Of a stretch of 8,005 nt of DNA, positions 1 to 5,810 are shown piece by piece. This stretch comes from Xanthobacteraceae bacterium (GTDB lineage Bacteria > Pseudomonadota > Alphaproteobacteria > Rhizobiales > Xanthobacteraceae): NCBI GenBank assembly GCA_030036975.1, contig JASHSE010000437.1, positions 1-8,005 on the forward strand, read 5' to 3'. Below the pieces are notes generated by a model. It worked only from the letters and a program-made list of their open reading frames with translations, ran no database searches and had not been told where the DNA came from. Positions within the stretch are counted from its first letter, which is position 1; every line of letters begins with the position of its first letter. Position numbers and translations under genes: made by a program.

Positions 1-242
1 AGCTGGCAGGCATAAGCGGCTGCCGTCCAACGCTTGCACAGACAACGCAACCCTCGATCCGGGGACGCTTTCACATCTCGAGACATGCTCCGGCACCGGA
101 CGGTCAGGTGCTCGCCTTCGCGGAGTATGACATGTCGGTGTGAGTTTTCCCCGTTCCGCTTCCGTACCGGCTCGCTATCCCGCGCTTTGCTCGTGTACGC
201 TTCTCCTTAGCGTTAGGCGCGCGGAAGCGGGGGGAGCGCGCG
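1..242. other. Region upstream of comEC with no supportable gene
   Basis: No recognisable coding region, tRNA or terminator is visible here. Two plus-strand frames stay open from the window edge, one to a TGA at 139-141 and one slightly shorter. Neither translated tail resembles a known protein end, and open frames of about 45 codons are expected by chance at this base composition. In related genomes I recall gltX lying upstream of comEC in divergent orientation, so this may be the shared promoter region, but I do not see a GltX N-terminus on the minus strand. An 8-base palindrome GACATGTC lies at 129-136. No convincing -35/-10 pair for comEC could be picked out. Confidence 0.5.
231..236 (+). 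promoter_or_regulatory. Ribosome binding site of comEC
   Basis: A purine run GGGGAG lies six bases before the GTG at 243, which is good Shine-Dalgarno spacing. It supports the GTG as the start of comEC over downstream ATG codons in the same frame. Confidence 0.6.
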
Positions 243-2507
243 GTGGCACACCAAACCAATCCGCAAACGCGGGCGCCGAGCCGGGCCTGGACGTGGCCGG
301 CCGGCGGCGCGCGCCAACACGTTGCCGGTGTAGCGCCGCCGCAGAGCAACTTTCTGATCGGCGCGCAGATCCGCAAATGGGCCGCCGCGGAAATCGCGGC
401 CGGGCGACTGCTGCCTTGGCTCGCCGTCGGTTTTGGCTTCGGCATCGTGCTCTATTTCACCGCGGATCGTGAGCCGATGTGGTGGGCGCCGACGGCGCTC
501 GCCGCGGCCTGCGCTGCCGGCGCGGTGCTGCTGCGGCGCCAGACTGCGGCCTTTGTTCTGGCGCTCGGCCTGTTCGCCATCGCCGCCGGCTTTGCCGTTG
601 CTGCCATCCACACCGCGCGCATCGCGCATCCGGTGCTCCGCTTTCCCGCATCCGGCGTGACCGTCGCCGGCTTTGTCGAGTTGCGCGAGGAGAGCCAGCA
701 CACCGACCGCTTCGTGCTGCGCGTCGATCGCATCGACGGCGCCCGGCTCGACGTCAAGCCGGCGCGCGTGCGGCTGTCGGTCAAACGCGGCATGGCGCCG
801 GCGCCGGGCTCATTCGTCGAGGTCAAGGCCGCGCTCGATCCGCCGCTGCAGCCGCTCGAGCCCGGCAGCTACGATTTCGCCCGCGATCTCTACTTTCAGG
901 AAATCGGCGCGTCGGGTTTCGTGCGGGGCACCATCAAGATACTGGCGCCACCTGCCGCGCCGAGCGTGCTGCAACGCGCCGATGCGTCCGTGCAAGTGTT
1001 GCGCGACGCGATCGACGCCCGCATTCGCGCCGTGCTGCCCGGCGACGAGGGCGCGATCGCGGCGATGCTGATCAACGGCCGGCGCGACGCCATCGACCCG
1101 CACCTCTACGACGCCATGTTCGTATCCGGCATCGGCCACGTGCTGTCGATCTCCGGCTATCATATGGCGGTGGTCGCCGGCGCGATCTTTTTCATCTTCC
1201 GCGCCCTGCTGGCGCTGATCCCGGGGCTCCGTGATCGTGCATCGATCAAGAAATGGGCGGCGTTTGCGGCGCTCCTCGTCACCGCTTTTTATCTGGTTCT
1301 GTCCGGCAACCAGGTGGCGACGCAGCGTTCGTTCATCATGATCGCCGTGGTGTTGATCGGGGTGATGCTGGATCGGCCGACGCTGACCATGCGCACCGTC
1401 ACCATCGCCGCCCTGATCGTGCTGTTCTTCGCGCCGCAGGCGGTGGTGCATCCGAGCTTTCAGATGTCGTTTGCGGCGACCTTGGCGCTGATCGCCGGCT
1501 ACGAGCGCGGCGCGCTACGCGTCAAGGCCGGCACCGACTCCTCGCTTGGCGCCCGCGCGGCGTTGTGGGGCGTCAACGAGATCATCGCGCTCACCATCGC
1601 CTCGCTGCTCGCCGGCTGCGCCACCATGCCGTACGCGGCCTATCATTTTCACCGGCTCTCGCCGTACGGCGTTTTGGCCAATCTGCTCGCCATGCCGGTC
1701 GTCTCCGCCTGGGTCATGCCGATGGGGATTCTGGGCGTGGTGGCGATGCCGTTCGGCTTCGACGCCGAATGCTGGCGGCAGATGGGCCACGGCATCGAAT
1801 GGATGGATTGGGTGGCGCTGTGGGTGGCGAGTTTGCCCGGCGCTTACGGCCGCGTCGCGCTGTTCGGCACCGGTCCGCTTTTGCTGGCGACCGCGGGCCT
1901 GCTGGTCATGGCGCTGCTCAAGACGCCGCTGCGCTGGAGCGGGGCCGGACTCGTCGGTGTCGCAGTCGTCGCGGCGGCACTCACGCCGCGCCCGGACGTG
2001 CTCGTTGCATCCGACGGCCGCGCTGTCGCGGTGCGCGGCGCCGATGGCAAACTGTCGTTTCATCGGACCGGCAGTGACACGTTCGCGATTCGCGAATGGC
2101 TCGCCGCCGATGCCGATGGCCGCGATGTCCGCGACCCTGGGCTCGGCGCCGGCATCGCCTGCGATCCTTCCGGCTGCATCGGCAAGCTCGCCGACAACGC
2201 GCTGGTCAGCTACGTGTTGTCGCCCGCCGCGTTCGAGGAGGATTGCGCACGCGCAAAAATCATCGTCGCGTATGGCGATCCGCCGCCCGGCTGCGCCGCC
2301 ATGGTGATCGGCCGCAACGATTGGCGCACGCGCGGCGCGCTGGCGTTGCGCCGAACGGACGATGGCTTCGTCATCGATTCAGTGCGGCCGCCATATTTCG
2401 ACCGGCCCTGGGCGCCAGCGCCGCCTGCACAGCGCGCGTCGTTCGGCAAGCTCGTTGCGCCGGCCGATGCCACTCCACGCCGGCAGGATGTGGAGGCGGA
2501 TCAGTGA
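243..2507 (+). CDS. comEC: ComEC/Rec2-family competence membrane protein (DNA uptake channel)
   Basis: The product is 754 residues with a GTG start and a good ribosome binding site. ComEC forms the inner-membrane channel that brings single-stranded DNA into the cytoplasm during transformation. Residues about 55-125 contain hydrophobic segments, followed by a soluble OB-like region (about 135-235, DUF4131 type) and then the polytopic Competence domain (about 265-560). Family motifs are visible: GIGHVLSISGYHMAVVAG at 296-313 (compare the usual SHLLAISGLH), QRSFIMIAVVLIGVMLDRP at 361-379, and HPSFQMSFAATLALI at 403-417. Residues 585-715 occupy the place of the metallo-beta-lactamase-like domain. 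This stretch has only one histidine (607) and no HxHxDH motif, so the metal site is absent. My recollection is that such degenerate tails are common in alphaproteobacterial homologues. The first 35 or so residues look like an unconserved extension. The gene converges on lexA, and its TGA lies one base before the REP-like repeat. Whether the host is transformable cannot be told. Confidence 0.93.
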   Translation: MAHQTNPQTRAPSRAWTWPAGGARQHVAGVAPPQSNFLIGAQIRKWAAAEIAAGRLLPWLAVGFGFGIVLYFTADREPMWWAPTALAAACAAGAVLLRRQTAAFVLALGLFAIAAGFAVAAIHTARIAHPVLRFPASGVTVAGFVELREESQHTDRFVLRVDRIDGARLDVKPARVRLSVKRGMAPAPGSFVEVKAALDPPLQPLEPGSYDFARDLYFQEIGASGFVRGTIKILAPPAAPSVLQRADASVQVLRDAIDARIRAVLPGDEGAIAAMLINGRRDAIDPHLYDAMFVSGIGHVLSISGYHMAVVAGAIFFIFRALLALIPGLRDRASIKKWAAFAALLVTAFYLVLSGNQVATQRSFIMIAVVLIGVMLDRPTLTMRTVTIAALIVLFFAPQAVVHPSFQMSFAATLALIAGYERGALRVKAGTDSSLGARAALWGVNEIIALTIASLLAGCATMPYAAYHFHRLSPYGVLANLLAMPVVSAWVMPMGILGVVAMPFGFDAECWRQMGHGIEWMDWVALWVASLPGAYGRVALFGTGPLLLATAGLLVMALLKTPLRWSGAGLVGVAVVAAALTPRPDVLVASDGRAVAVRGADGKLSFHRTGSDTFAIREWLAADADGRDVRDPGLGAGIACDPSGCIGKLADNALVSYVLSPAAFEEDCARAKIIVAYGDPPPGCAAMVIGRNDWRTRGALALRRTDDGFVIDSVRPPYFDRPWAPAPPAQRASFGKLVAPADATPRRQDVEADQ

Positions 2508-2508
2508 T

Positions 2509-2644
2509 CGTCATTCCGGGGCGCGCCGAAGGCGCGAACCCGGAATCCATAACCACCGGTCAGCCGGTCACGGAGTGAGCTCACTCGGGCGAACTGGGCT
2601 TATGGATTCCGGGCGCCTCGCTGCGCGAGGCCCCCGGAATGACG
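2509..2644. repeat. Pair of REP-like stem-loop units in inverted orientation (BIME-like)
   Basis: Two related units face each other. Unit A (2509-2552) reads CGTC, then a self-complementary element, then CCATAA. Unit B (2600-2644) reads TTATGG, a similar element, then GACG. In each unit ATTCCGGG pairs with CCCGGAAT (2513-2520 with 2539-2546; 2606-2613 with 2633-2640) around an inner hairpin. The inner hairpin of A is CGCGCC-GAA-GGCGCG (2522-2536). That of B is GCCTCGC-TGC-GCGAGGC (2615-2631). The inner stems differ in sequence but are each perfectly paired, as expected if structure rather than sequence is kept. The two units can also pair with each other over their outer parts. The element begins one base after the comEC stop and ends three bases before the lexA stop. 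I recall similar CGTCATTCCGGG palindromes scattered through Bradyrhizobium and Rhodopseudomonas genomes. It could act as a two-way transcription stop or mRNA 3'-end stabiliser, but there is no U-tract. Confidence 0.85.
2573..2586. repeat. Perfect 14-base palindrome between the two REP-like units
   Basis: GAGTGAGCTCACTC is its own reverse complement and lies close to the centre of the 136-base inverted structure. It is preceded by a short direct repeat, CCGGTCA at 2556-2562 and 2564-2570. It may be the loop-proximal end of the large inverted repeat or an independent protein site; nothing in the sequence decides. Confidence 0.6.
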
Positions 2645-2647
2645 AGA

Positions 2648-3349
2648 TCAATACCTTCGAAACAATCCCACCAGCTTGCCTTGAATGCGCACGCGGTTGG
2701 GCGGCAGGATGCGCACCTCGTAGGCGGTGTTGGCCGGCTCGAGCGCGATCGAAGCGCCGCGGCGGCGGAAGCGCTTGAGCGTCGCCTCTTCATCGTCAAT
2801 CAGCGCGACGACGATATCGCCGGTATCGGCGGCTTCGGTGCGCTTCAACAGCGCGATGTCGCCGTCGAGAATGCCGGCCTCGATCATCGAATCGCCGCGT
2901 ACTTCGAGCGCGAAATGGTCGCCGGCCGAGAGCAGATCCGGCGGCATGTTGATGGTGTGGCTGCGGGTCTGGATCGCCTCGATCGGCGTGCCCGCGGCGA
3001 TGCGGCCCATCACCGGTACCGCCACCGGCCTGCCGCCCTCGTCGTCCGACGCGGTCCGCACACGGCCCAAATGGCCTTCGATGACGTTGGGCGTAAACCC
3101 GCGCGAGCGGGCCGAGCCCATGCCGTGAGCCACCGATTCGGGCAGCTTGATCACCTCAATGGCGCGCGCCCGGTTGGGCAGCCGGCGGATGAAGCCGCGC
3201 TCTTCCAACGCGGTGATAAGCCTGTGAATGCCGGATTTGGAGCGCAGGTCGAGCGCGTCCTTCATCTCGTCGAATGACGGCGGCACGCCCGCTTCCTTCA
3301 GGCGCTCGTGGATGAACCGCAACAACTCGGCTTGCTTGCGCGTGAGCAT
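2648..3349 (-). CDS. lexA: LexA repressor, SOS response master regulator
   Basis: The product is 233 residues, longer than the 202 of E. coli but usual for alphaproteobacteria. LexA represses DNA-repair genes and cleaves itself when stimulated by RecA filaments on single-stranded DNA. The N-terminus (1-65) is the winged-helix domain, beginning [20 protein letters not shown] and including the [16 protein letters not shown] recognition region (37-52). A long linker follows (about 70-107). The S24 peptidase domain holds the self-cleavage bond Ala119-Gly120 in GRIAAGTP, the catalytic Ser154 in RGDSM, and Lys192 in ATLKRF. The frame is open further upstream to an ATG at 3409, but that codon sits at the predicted transcription start. 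The ATG at 3349 has a good ribosome binding site and begins exactly where the family does, so 3349 is chosen. The gene is monocistronic here, flanked by comEC (convergent) and an outer membrane protein gene (divergent). Autoregulation is likely through the operator at 3425-3439. Confidence 0.97.
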   Translation of the reverse strand: MLTRKQAELLRFIHERLKEAGVPPSFDEMKDALDLRSKSGIHRLITALEERGFIRRLPNRARAIEVIKLPESVAHGMGSARSRGFTPNVIEGHLGRVRTASDDEGGRPVAVPVMGRIAAGTPIEAIQTRSHTINMPPDLLSAGDHFALEVRGDSMIEAGILDGDIALLKRTEAADTGDIVVALIDDEEATLKRFRRRGASIALEPANTAYEVRILPPNRVRIQGKLVGLFRRY

Positions 3350-3355
3350 CGGCGC

Positions 3356-3362
3356 TTCCTCT
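3356..3362 (-). promoter_or_regulatory. Ribosome binding site of lexA
   Basis: On the minus strand AGAGGAA ends six bases before the ATG at 3349. It fixes the lexA start against the upstream in-frame ATG at 3409. Confidence 0.75.
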
Positions 3363-3380
3363 TTAAGGACCCGGGAACGC

Positions 3381-3400
3381 TTCGACTGGACCGAGTCGAA
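3381..3400 (-). other. Stem-loop in the lexA leader
   Basis: TTCGACT (3381-3387) and AGTCGAA (3394-3400) are perfect reverse complements with a six-base loop. The hairpin lies in the predicted 60-base untranslated leader of lexA, about 10 to 30 bases after the transcription start and clear of the ribosome binding site. Its role is unknown; it could protect the 5' end of the mRNA, or be a DNA-level dyad. Confidence 0.5.
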
Positions 3401-3409
3401 ACAAATCAT

Positions 3410-3428
3410 GAACGGACACTATCCGTTC
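3410..3428. promoter_or_regulatory. Dyad over the lexA -10 region, sharing a half-site with the LexA box
   Basis: GAACGGA-CACTA-TCCGTTC is a perfect 7-5-7 inverted repeat. Its right half contains the GTTC at 3425-3428 that also starts the LexA box, and its left half adds a GAAC at 3410-3413. It covers the -10 hexamer and reaches almost to the predicted transcription start. It could be an additional weak LexA contact or the site of another regulator. Confidence 0.45.
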
Positions 3429-3444
3429 CATGTGTGTTCCGCAA
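3416..3444 (-). promoter_or_regulatory. Predicted lexA promoter
   Basis: On the minus strand TTGCGG (3444-3439) and TAGTGT (3421-3416) are separated by exactly 17 bases, a sigma-70-type arrangement with moderate matches to TTGACA and TATAAT. Transcription would start near 3409, giving a leader of about 60 bases. The LexA box lies in the spacer, so bound LexA would block RNA polymerase. Confidence 0.65.
3425..3439. promoter_or_regulatory. LexA operator (alphaproteobacterial SOS box)
   Basis: GTTC (3425-3428) and GTTC (3436-3439) are separated by seven bases. This exactly matches the direct-repeat GTTC-N7-GTTC operator known for alphaproteobacterial LexA, which differs from the CTG-N10-CAG box of E. 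coli. Its place between the -35 and -10 elements of lexA supports autorepression. Confidence 0.85.
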
Positions 3445-3703
3445 GCACTTAATTTGGAGTGAAGAAACGCCGCGTCCGCGCCAAGGAACTTTGAGGGGTC
3501 GCGATGAGCGGTCAAACTGCGTCGCGATGCTCGACGTTAGGTCGGCTACGGCGTTGATTCAGCTTGTGTTAGGCACCAGACACTGCACGGTATTCTGCGT
3601 GTCCGAATCTTCCCCACTGTTGCCGCCCGGAGACAGCAATTCGGCACCTGCGCGCGTATAAGACCACTAACGGCTTTTCATCACGCTTTTTGCGGGGGCC
3701 CCC
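3445..3703. other. Intergenic region between lexA promoter and the outer membrane protein gene
   Basis: No gene is supported here. The region must contain the promoter of the omp gene at 3704, but I could not find a convincing -35/-10 pair. TATTCT at 3591-3596 and TATAAG at 3657-3662 could serve as -10 elements, yet neither has a good -35 partner at 16-18 bases. A 9-base direct repeat GTCGCGATG occurs at 3498-3506 and 3521-3529. A 17-codon frame starting at the ATG of 3504 is too short and featureless to call. Confidence 0.5.
3694..3703 (+). other. GGGGGCCCCC palindrome abutting the omp start codon
   Basis: Five G followed by five C stand directly before the ATG at 3704. The G run is the only Shine-Dalgarno-like sequence, and the adjacent C run could compete for it, so translation start may be affected. 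The spacing of the G run to the ATG (five bases) is acceptable for a weak site. Confidence 0.5.
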
Positions 3704-4531
3704 ATGAAAAAGCTTTTGCTATCGTCTCTCACCGGTGCGGTTCTGGCCATGGGTTCTTCGGCCTTCGCCGCGGATCTCTACGCGCCGGCGCCAGTCTACA
3801 AGGCGCCGCCACCGCCGCCGCCCGCGGTCAGTTGGACCGGCTGCTACGTTGATGGCGGCGTCGGCTACGGCATGTACAATCAGGATACCTTCGCGGAAAC
3901 CTCTCCGCCTACTGTTCCACCTCTTGTCCCAGTCGGAGCCCCCGTCACGAATGGCGGTCGCGGTTGGCTAGGCCGGCTCGGCGGTGGCTGCGACTATCAA
4001 TTCGGCGCCGGCGGTCTTGGCAATTTCGTCATCGGCGCCTTCGCCGACTACGATTTCATGAGCCTGAGCGGCACGTTTGGCGATCCAGCCGGACCGGTTA
4101 CCGGCGGTGAAAATGAGCGTGGGGCTTGGTACGCCGGCGGTCGGCTCGGCTATCTGGTCACGCCATCGCTGTTGACTTATGTCGATGGCGGCTACACGCA
4201 AACGCGCTTTAGCTCGATCAATCTCTTGACAGCGCTCGCTCCCCCGGTGCCCACCGGCCTCGGTCTTGCCTCCAGTACCTATGACGGCTGGTTCATCGGC
4301 GGCGGCACTGAATACGCTTTGAACATGTCGTGGATTCCAATCCACGGCCTGTTCTGGCGCACCGAATATCGGTTCGCGGAGTATCAGTCTGCCGACGTTC
4401 CGATCTTTATCGCGGTGCCGCCCGGAGGGCCATTTGGCATTGCCGAGCACGTATCGCCGTACGTGCAAACGGTTACAAGCGGCCTGGTCTGGCGCTTCAA
4501 CTTCGGCGGCCCGATCGCGACGCGATACTGA
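3704..4531 (+). CDS. Omp31/Omp25-like outer membrane beta-barrel protein
   Basis: The product is 275 residues. A signal peptide is clear: MKK, a hydrophobic core, and a cleavage site after AFA at residue 22, giving a mature start ADLYAPAP. A proline-rich linker (25-40, with six consecutive prolines) is followed by WTGCYVDGGVGYG (44-56), the usual first strand of this porin-like family. Alternating strands rich in Gly, Tyr and Phe continue to the last strand YVQTVTSGLVWRFNF (253-267) and a GGPIATRY tail. The family (opacity / porin-like outer membrane immunogenic proteins) forms 8-stranded barrels. The role is probably structural or surface exposed, and no specific substrate can be inferred. 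Two cysteines (47 and 96) could form a disulfide in the periplasm or barrel. The gene stands alone, divergent from lexA and convergent with moeA, with its own terminator. Such genes usually occur as many paralogues in Bradyrhizobium-type genomes, so a gene symbol would be arbitrary. Confidence 0.9.
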   Translation: MKKLLLSSLTGAVLAMGSSAFAADLYAPAPVYKAPPPPPPAVSWTGCYVDGGVGYGMYNQDTFAETSPPTVPPLVPVGAPVTNGGRGWLGRLGGGCDYQFGAGGLGNFVIGAFADYDFMSLSGTFGDPAGPVTGGENERGAWYAGGRLGYLVTPSLLTYVDGGYTQTRFSSINLLTALAPPVPTGLGLASSTYDGWFIGGGTEYALNMSWIPIHGLFWRTEYRFAEYQSADVPIFIAVPPGGPFGIAEHVSPYVQTVTSGLVWRFNFGGPIATRY

Positions 4532-4555
4532 TCGGCATCAACGGTACGTGCTTGA

Positions 4556-4583
4556 AGCCCGGGGCCTTCACCTCGGGCTTTTT
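4556..4583 (+). terminator. Intrinsic terminator of the outer membrane protein gene
   Basis: AGCCCGGGG (4556-4564) pairs with CCTCGGGCT (4571-4579) as a nine-pair stem including one G-U, with a CCTTCA loop. T4580-4583 follow, giving a run of five T with the last base of the stem. It starts 25 bases after the omp stop codon. The T-tract is only on the plus-strand side, so it should act on omp. Confidence 0.88.
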
Positions 4584-4601
4584 GCTGAGCACCTGCTCAG
4601 C
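4584..4601 (-). other. Hairpin overlapping the moeA stop codon
   Basis: GCTGAGC (4584-4590) and GCTCAGC (4595-4601) form a perfect seven-pair stem with a four-base loop. On the minus strand it includes the TGA of moeA (4599-4597) and is followed by an A run, not a U run. It is therefore not a standard intrinsic terminator. It may mark or protect the 3' end of the operon transcript, together with the next hairpin at 4556-4579. Confidence 0.55.
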
Positions 4602-5808
4602 GCGGCAGCCGCATGATCGTGCATGGCTCGCCGGCTTTTGCCGCCGGCGCGTGCGGCGCGCGGACGACAAGGCAATCGGCCTTGGCGAGCGGCGTCATCA
4701 TCGAACTGTCCTGAATAGGGAAGGGCGTGGCGACCGCGCCTTCCGGCCCATCGCGCAGCAAGGCGCGCAAATAATCGGCACGCTCGTCGTTTTCGGAAAG
4801 ATCGCAGCCGAGCTGCGCGGTCTCCGTCGGCGTCGCAAGATCGCTGCGGCCGCACAGCAGGCGAATGAGCGGCACCAGGAACAACAACGCGCACACATAC
4901 GACGACACCGGATTGCCGGGGACCCCGAGCACTGCCATGGCGCCGAGCCGGCCGTGCATCAGCGGGCGGCCCGGCCGCATCGCCACTTTCCAGAACGACA
5001 GCGCCATGCCTTCCTTGGCGAATGCGGCCTGGACCAGATCGTAATCGCCGACCGAGGCGCCGCCTGTGGTGAGCAGAATATCGGCGCCGAGAATGCGCGC
5101 CTCGTGGACTGCGGCGACCGTCTCGTCGAGTTTGTCGCCGACCACGCCAAGATCGATCACCTCGGCGCCTTCGGTGCGAGCGAGCGCGGCAAGTGCAAAG
5201 CCGTTGGAATGGACGATCTGCCCCGGTCCGGGCTCGGTCCCGGGGGCGACCAATTCGTCGCCGGTTGCGAACATGGCGAGCTTTGGCCGGCGGTGCACTG
5301 GAACGAGCGGATGGTTCATGCCGGCGGCGAGCTGCAGGTCGCGTGCGGTGAGGCGGTGCCCCTTGGCCAGCAACAGGTCGCCGGCGCGGAAATCGAGGCC
5401 CTGGGCGCGGATGTGGCGGCCTTTGCTGCTCGGTTTCTCGACCTCGACGAAGCCGCCCTCGAGCTTCTTCGCCAGTTCCTGGACCACGATGGCATCGGCG
5501 CCCGACGGCACCACGCCGCCGGTAAAAATGCGCGCCGCTTCGCCGGCGCCGACCACGGCTTTGAACGGCCGTCCGGCGGCGACCTCGCCGATGATTTTCA
5601 GGCGCACCGGCGCGCCGGCGACGTCGGCTGCGCGCACCGCATAGCCGTCCATGGCCGACATGTCCGCCGGCGGCTGGGTGCGGCGCGCTTTGAGATCGTA
5701 GGCCAGCACGCGGCCGTCGGCGTCAGCGAGCGGCACTTCATCGGCCGGAAGCGGCCTGGCCCCCGCCAGCACGCGTTCGAGCGCCTGCGTAACCGAGAGC
5801 AACGCCAC
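4597..5808 (-). CDS. moeA: MoeA, molybdopterin molybdenumtransferase
   Basis: The product is 403 residues, close to the 411 of E. coli. MoeA inserts molybdate into adenylylated molybdopterin to give active molybdenum cofactor, in the cytoplasm and usually as a dimer. Visible motifs are PPADMSAMDGYAV (46-58), IFTGGVVPSGADAIV (94-108), LAMFATGDELVAPG (177-190), TTGGASVGDYD (247-257, the MoCF-fold binding loop), KVAMRPGRPL (274-283) and GVPGNPVSS (295-303). The C-terminal domain (about 325-403) closes the protein. The start is a GTG two bases after the moaC TGA, giving VALLSVTQALERVLAG, which matches the family N-terminus. The open frame continues 87 codons upstream through moaC, but that part is out-of-frame moaC sequence. 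A GGAGGA lies nine bases before the GTG. The gene is translationally coupled to moaC and is last in the trp-moa operon; its 3' end faces the omp gene. Confidence 0.96.
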   Translation of the reverse strand: MALLSVTQALERVLAGARPLPADEVPLADADGRVLAYDLKARRTQPPADMSAMDGYAVRAADVAGAPVRLKIIGEVAAGRPFKAVVGAGEAARIFTGGVVPSGADAIVVQELAKKLEGGFVEVEKPSSKGRHIRAQGLDFRAGDLLLAKGHRLTARDLQLAAGMNHPLVPVHRRPKLAMFATGDELVAPGTEPGPGQIVHSNGFALAALARTEGAEVIDLGVVGDKLDETVAAVHEARILGADILLTTGGASVGDYDLVQAAFAKEGMALSFWKVAMRPGRPLMHGRLGAMAVLGVPGNPVSSYVCALLFLVPLIRLLCGRSDLATPTETAQLGCDLSENDERADYLRALLRDGPEGAVATPFPIQDSSMMTPLAKADCLVVRAPHAPAAKAGEPCTIMRLPR

Positions 5809-5810
5809 GC

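Noticed and set aside
3..141. Possible C-terminal tail of an upstream plus-strand gene
   Set aside because: Open from the window edge to a TGA, but two frames are open here, neither tail is recognisable, and the length is compatible with chance.
479..1234. Alternative-frame open frames inside comEC
   Set aside because: Their Arg- and Ala-rich translations are typical of frame-shifted GC-rich coding DNA, whereas the comEC frame carries all family motifs.
2509..2644. Intrinsic terminator for comEC or lexA
   Set aside because: The hairpins are strong but no T-tract follows on either strand, so I describe it as a repeat that may help end transcription rather than as an intrinsic terminator.
2639..3277. 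Plus-strand open frames opposite lexA
   Set aside because: They are antisense to a well-supported gene, have no recognisable motif, and their length is expected at this GC content.
3350..3409. LexA start at the ATG of 3409, adding 20 residues
   Set aside because: That codon lies at the predicted transcription start, has no ribosome binding site, and the added residues do not belong to the family. The ATG at 3349 fits on all counts.
3504..3557. Short 17-codon frame upstream of omp
   Set aside because: It has only a weak purine run upstream and no conserved or recognisable product, so it cannot be supported as a gene or leader peptide.
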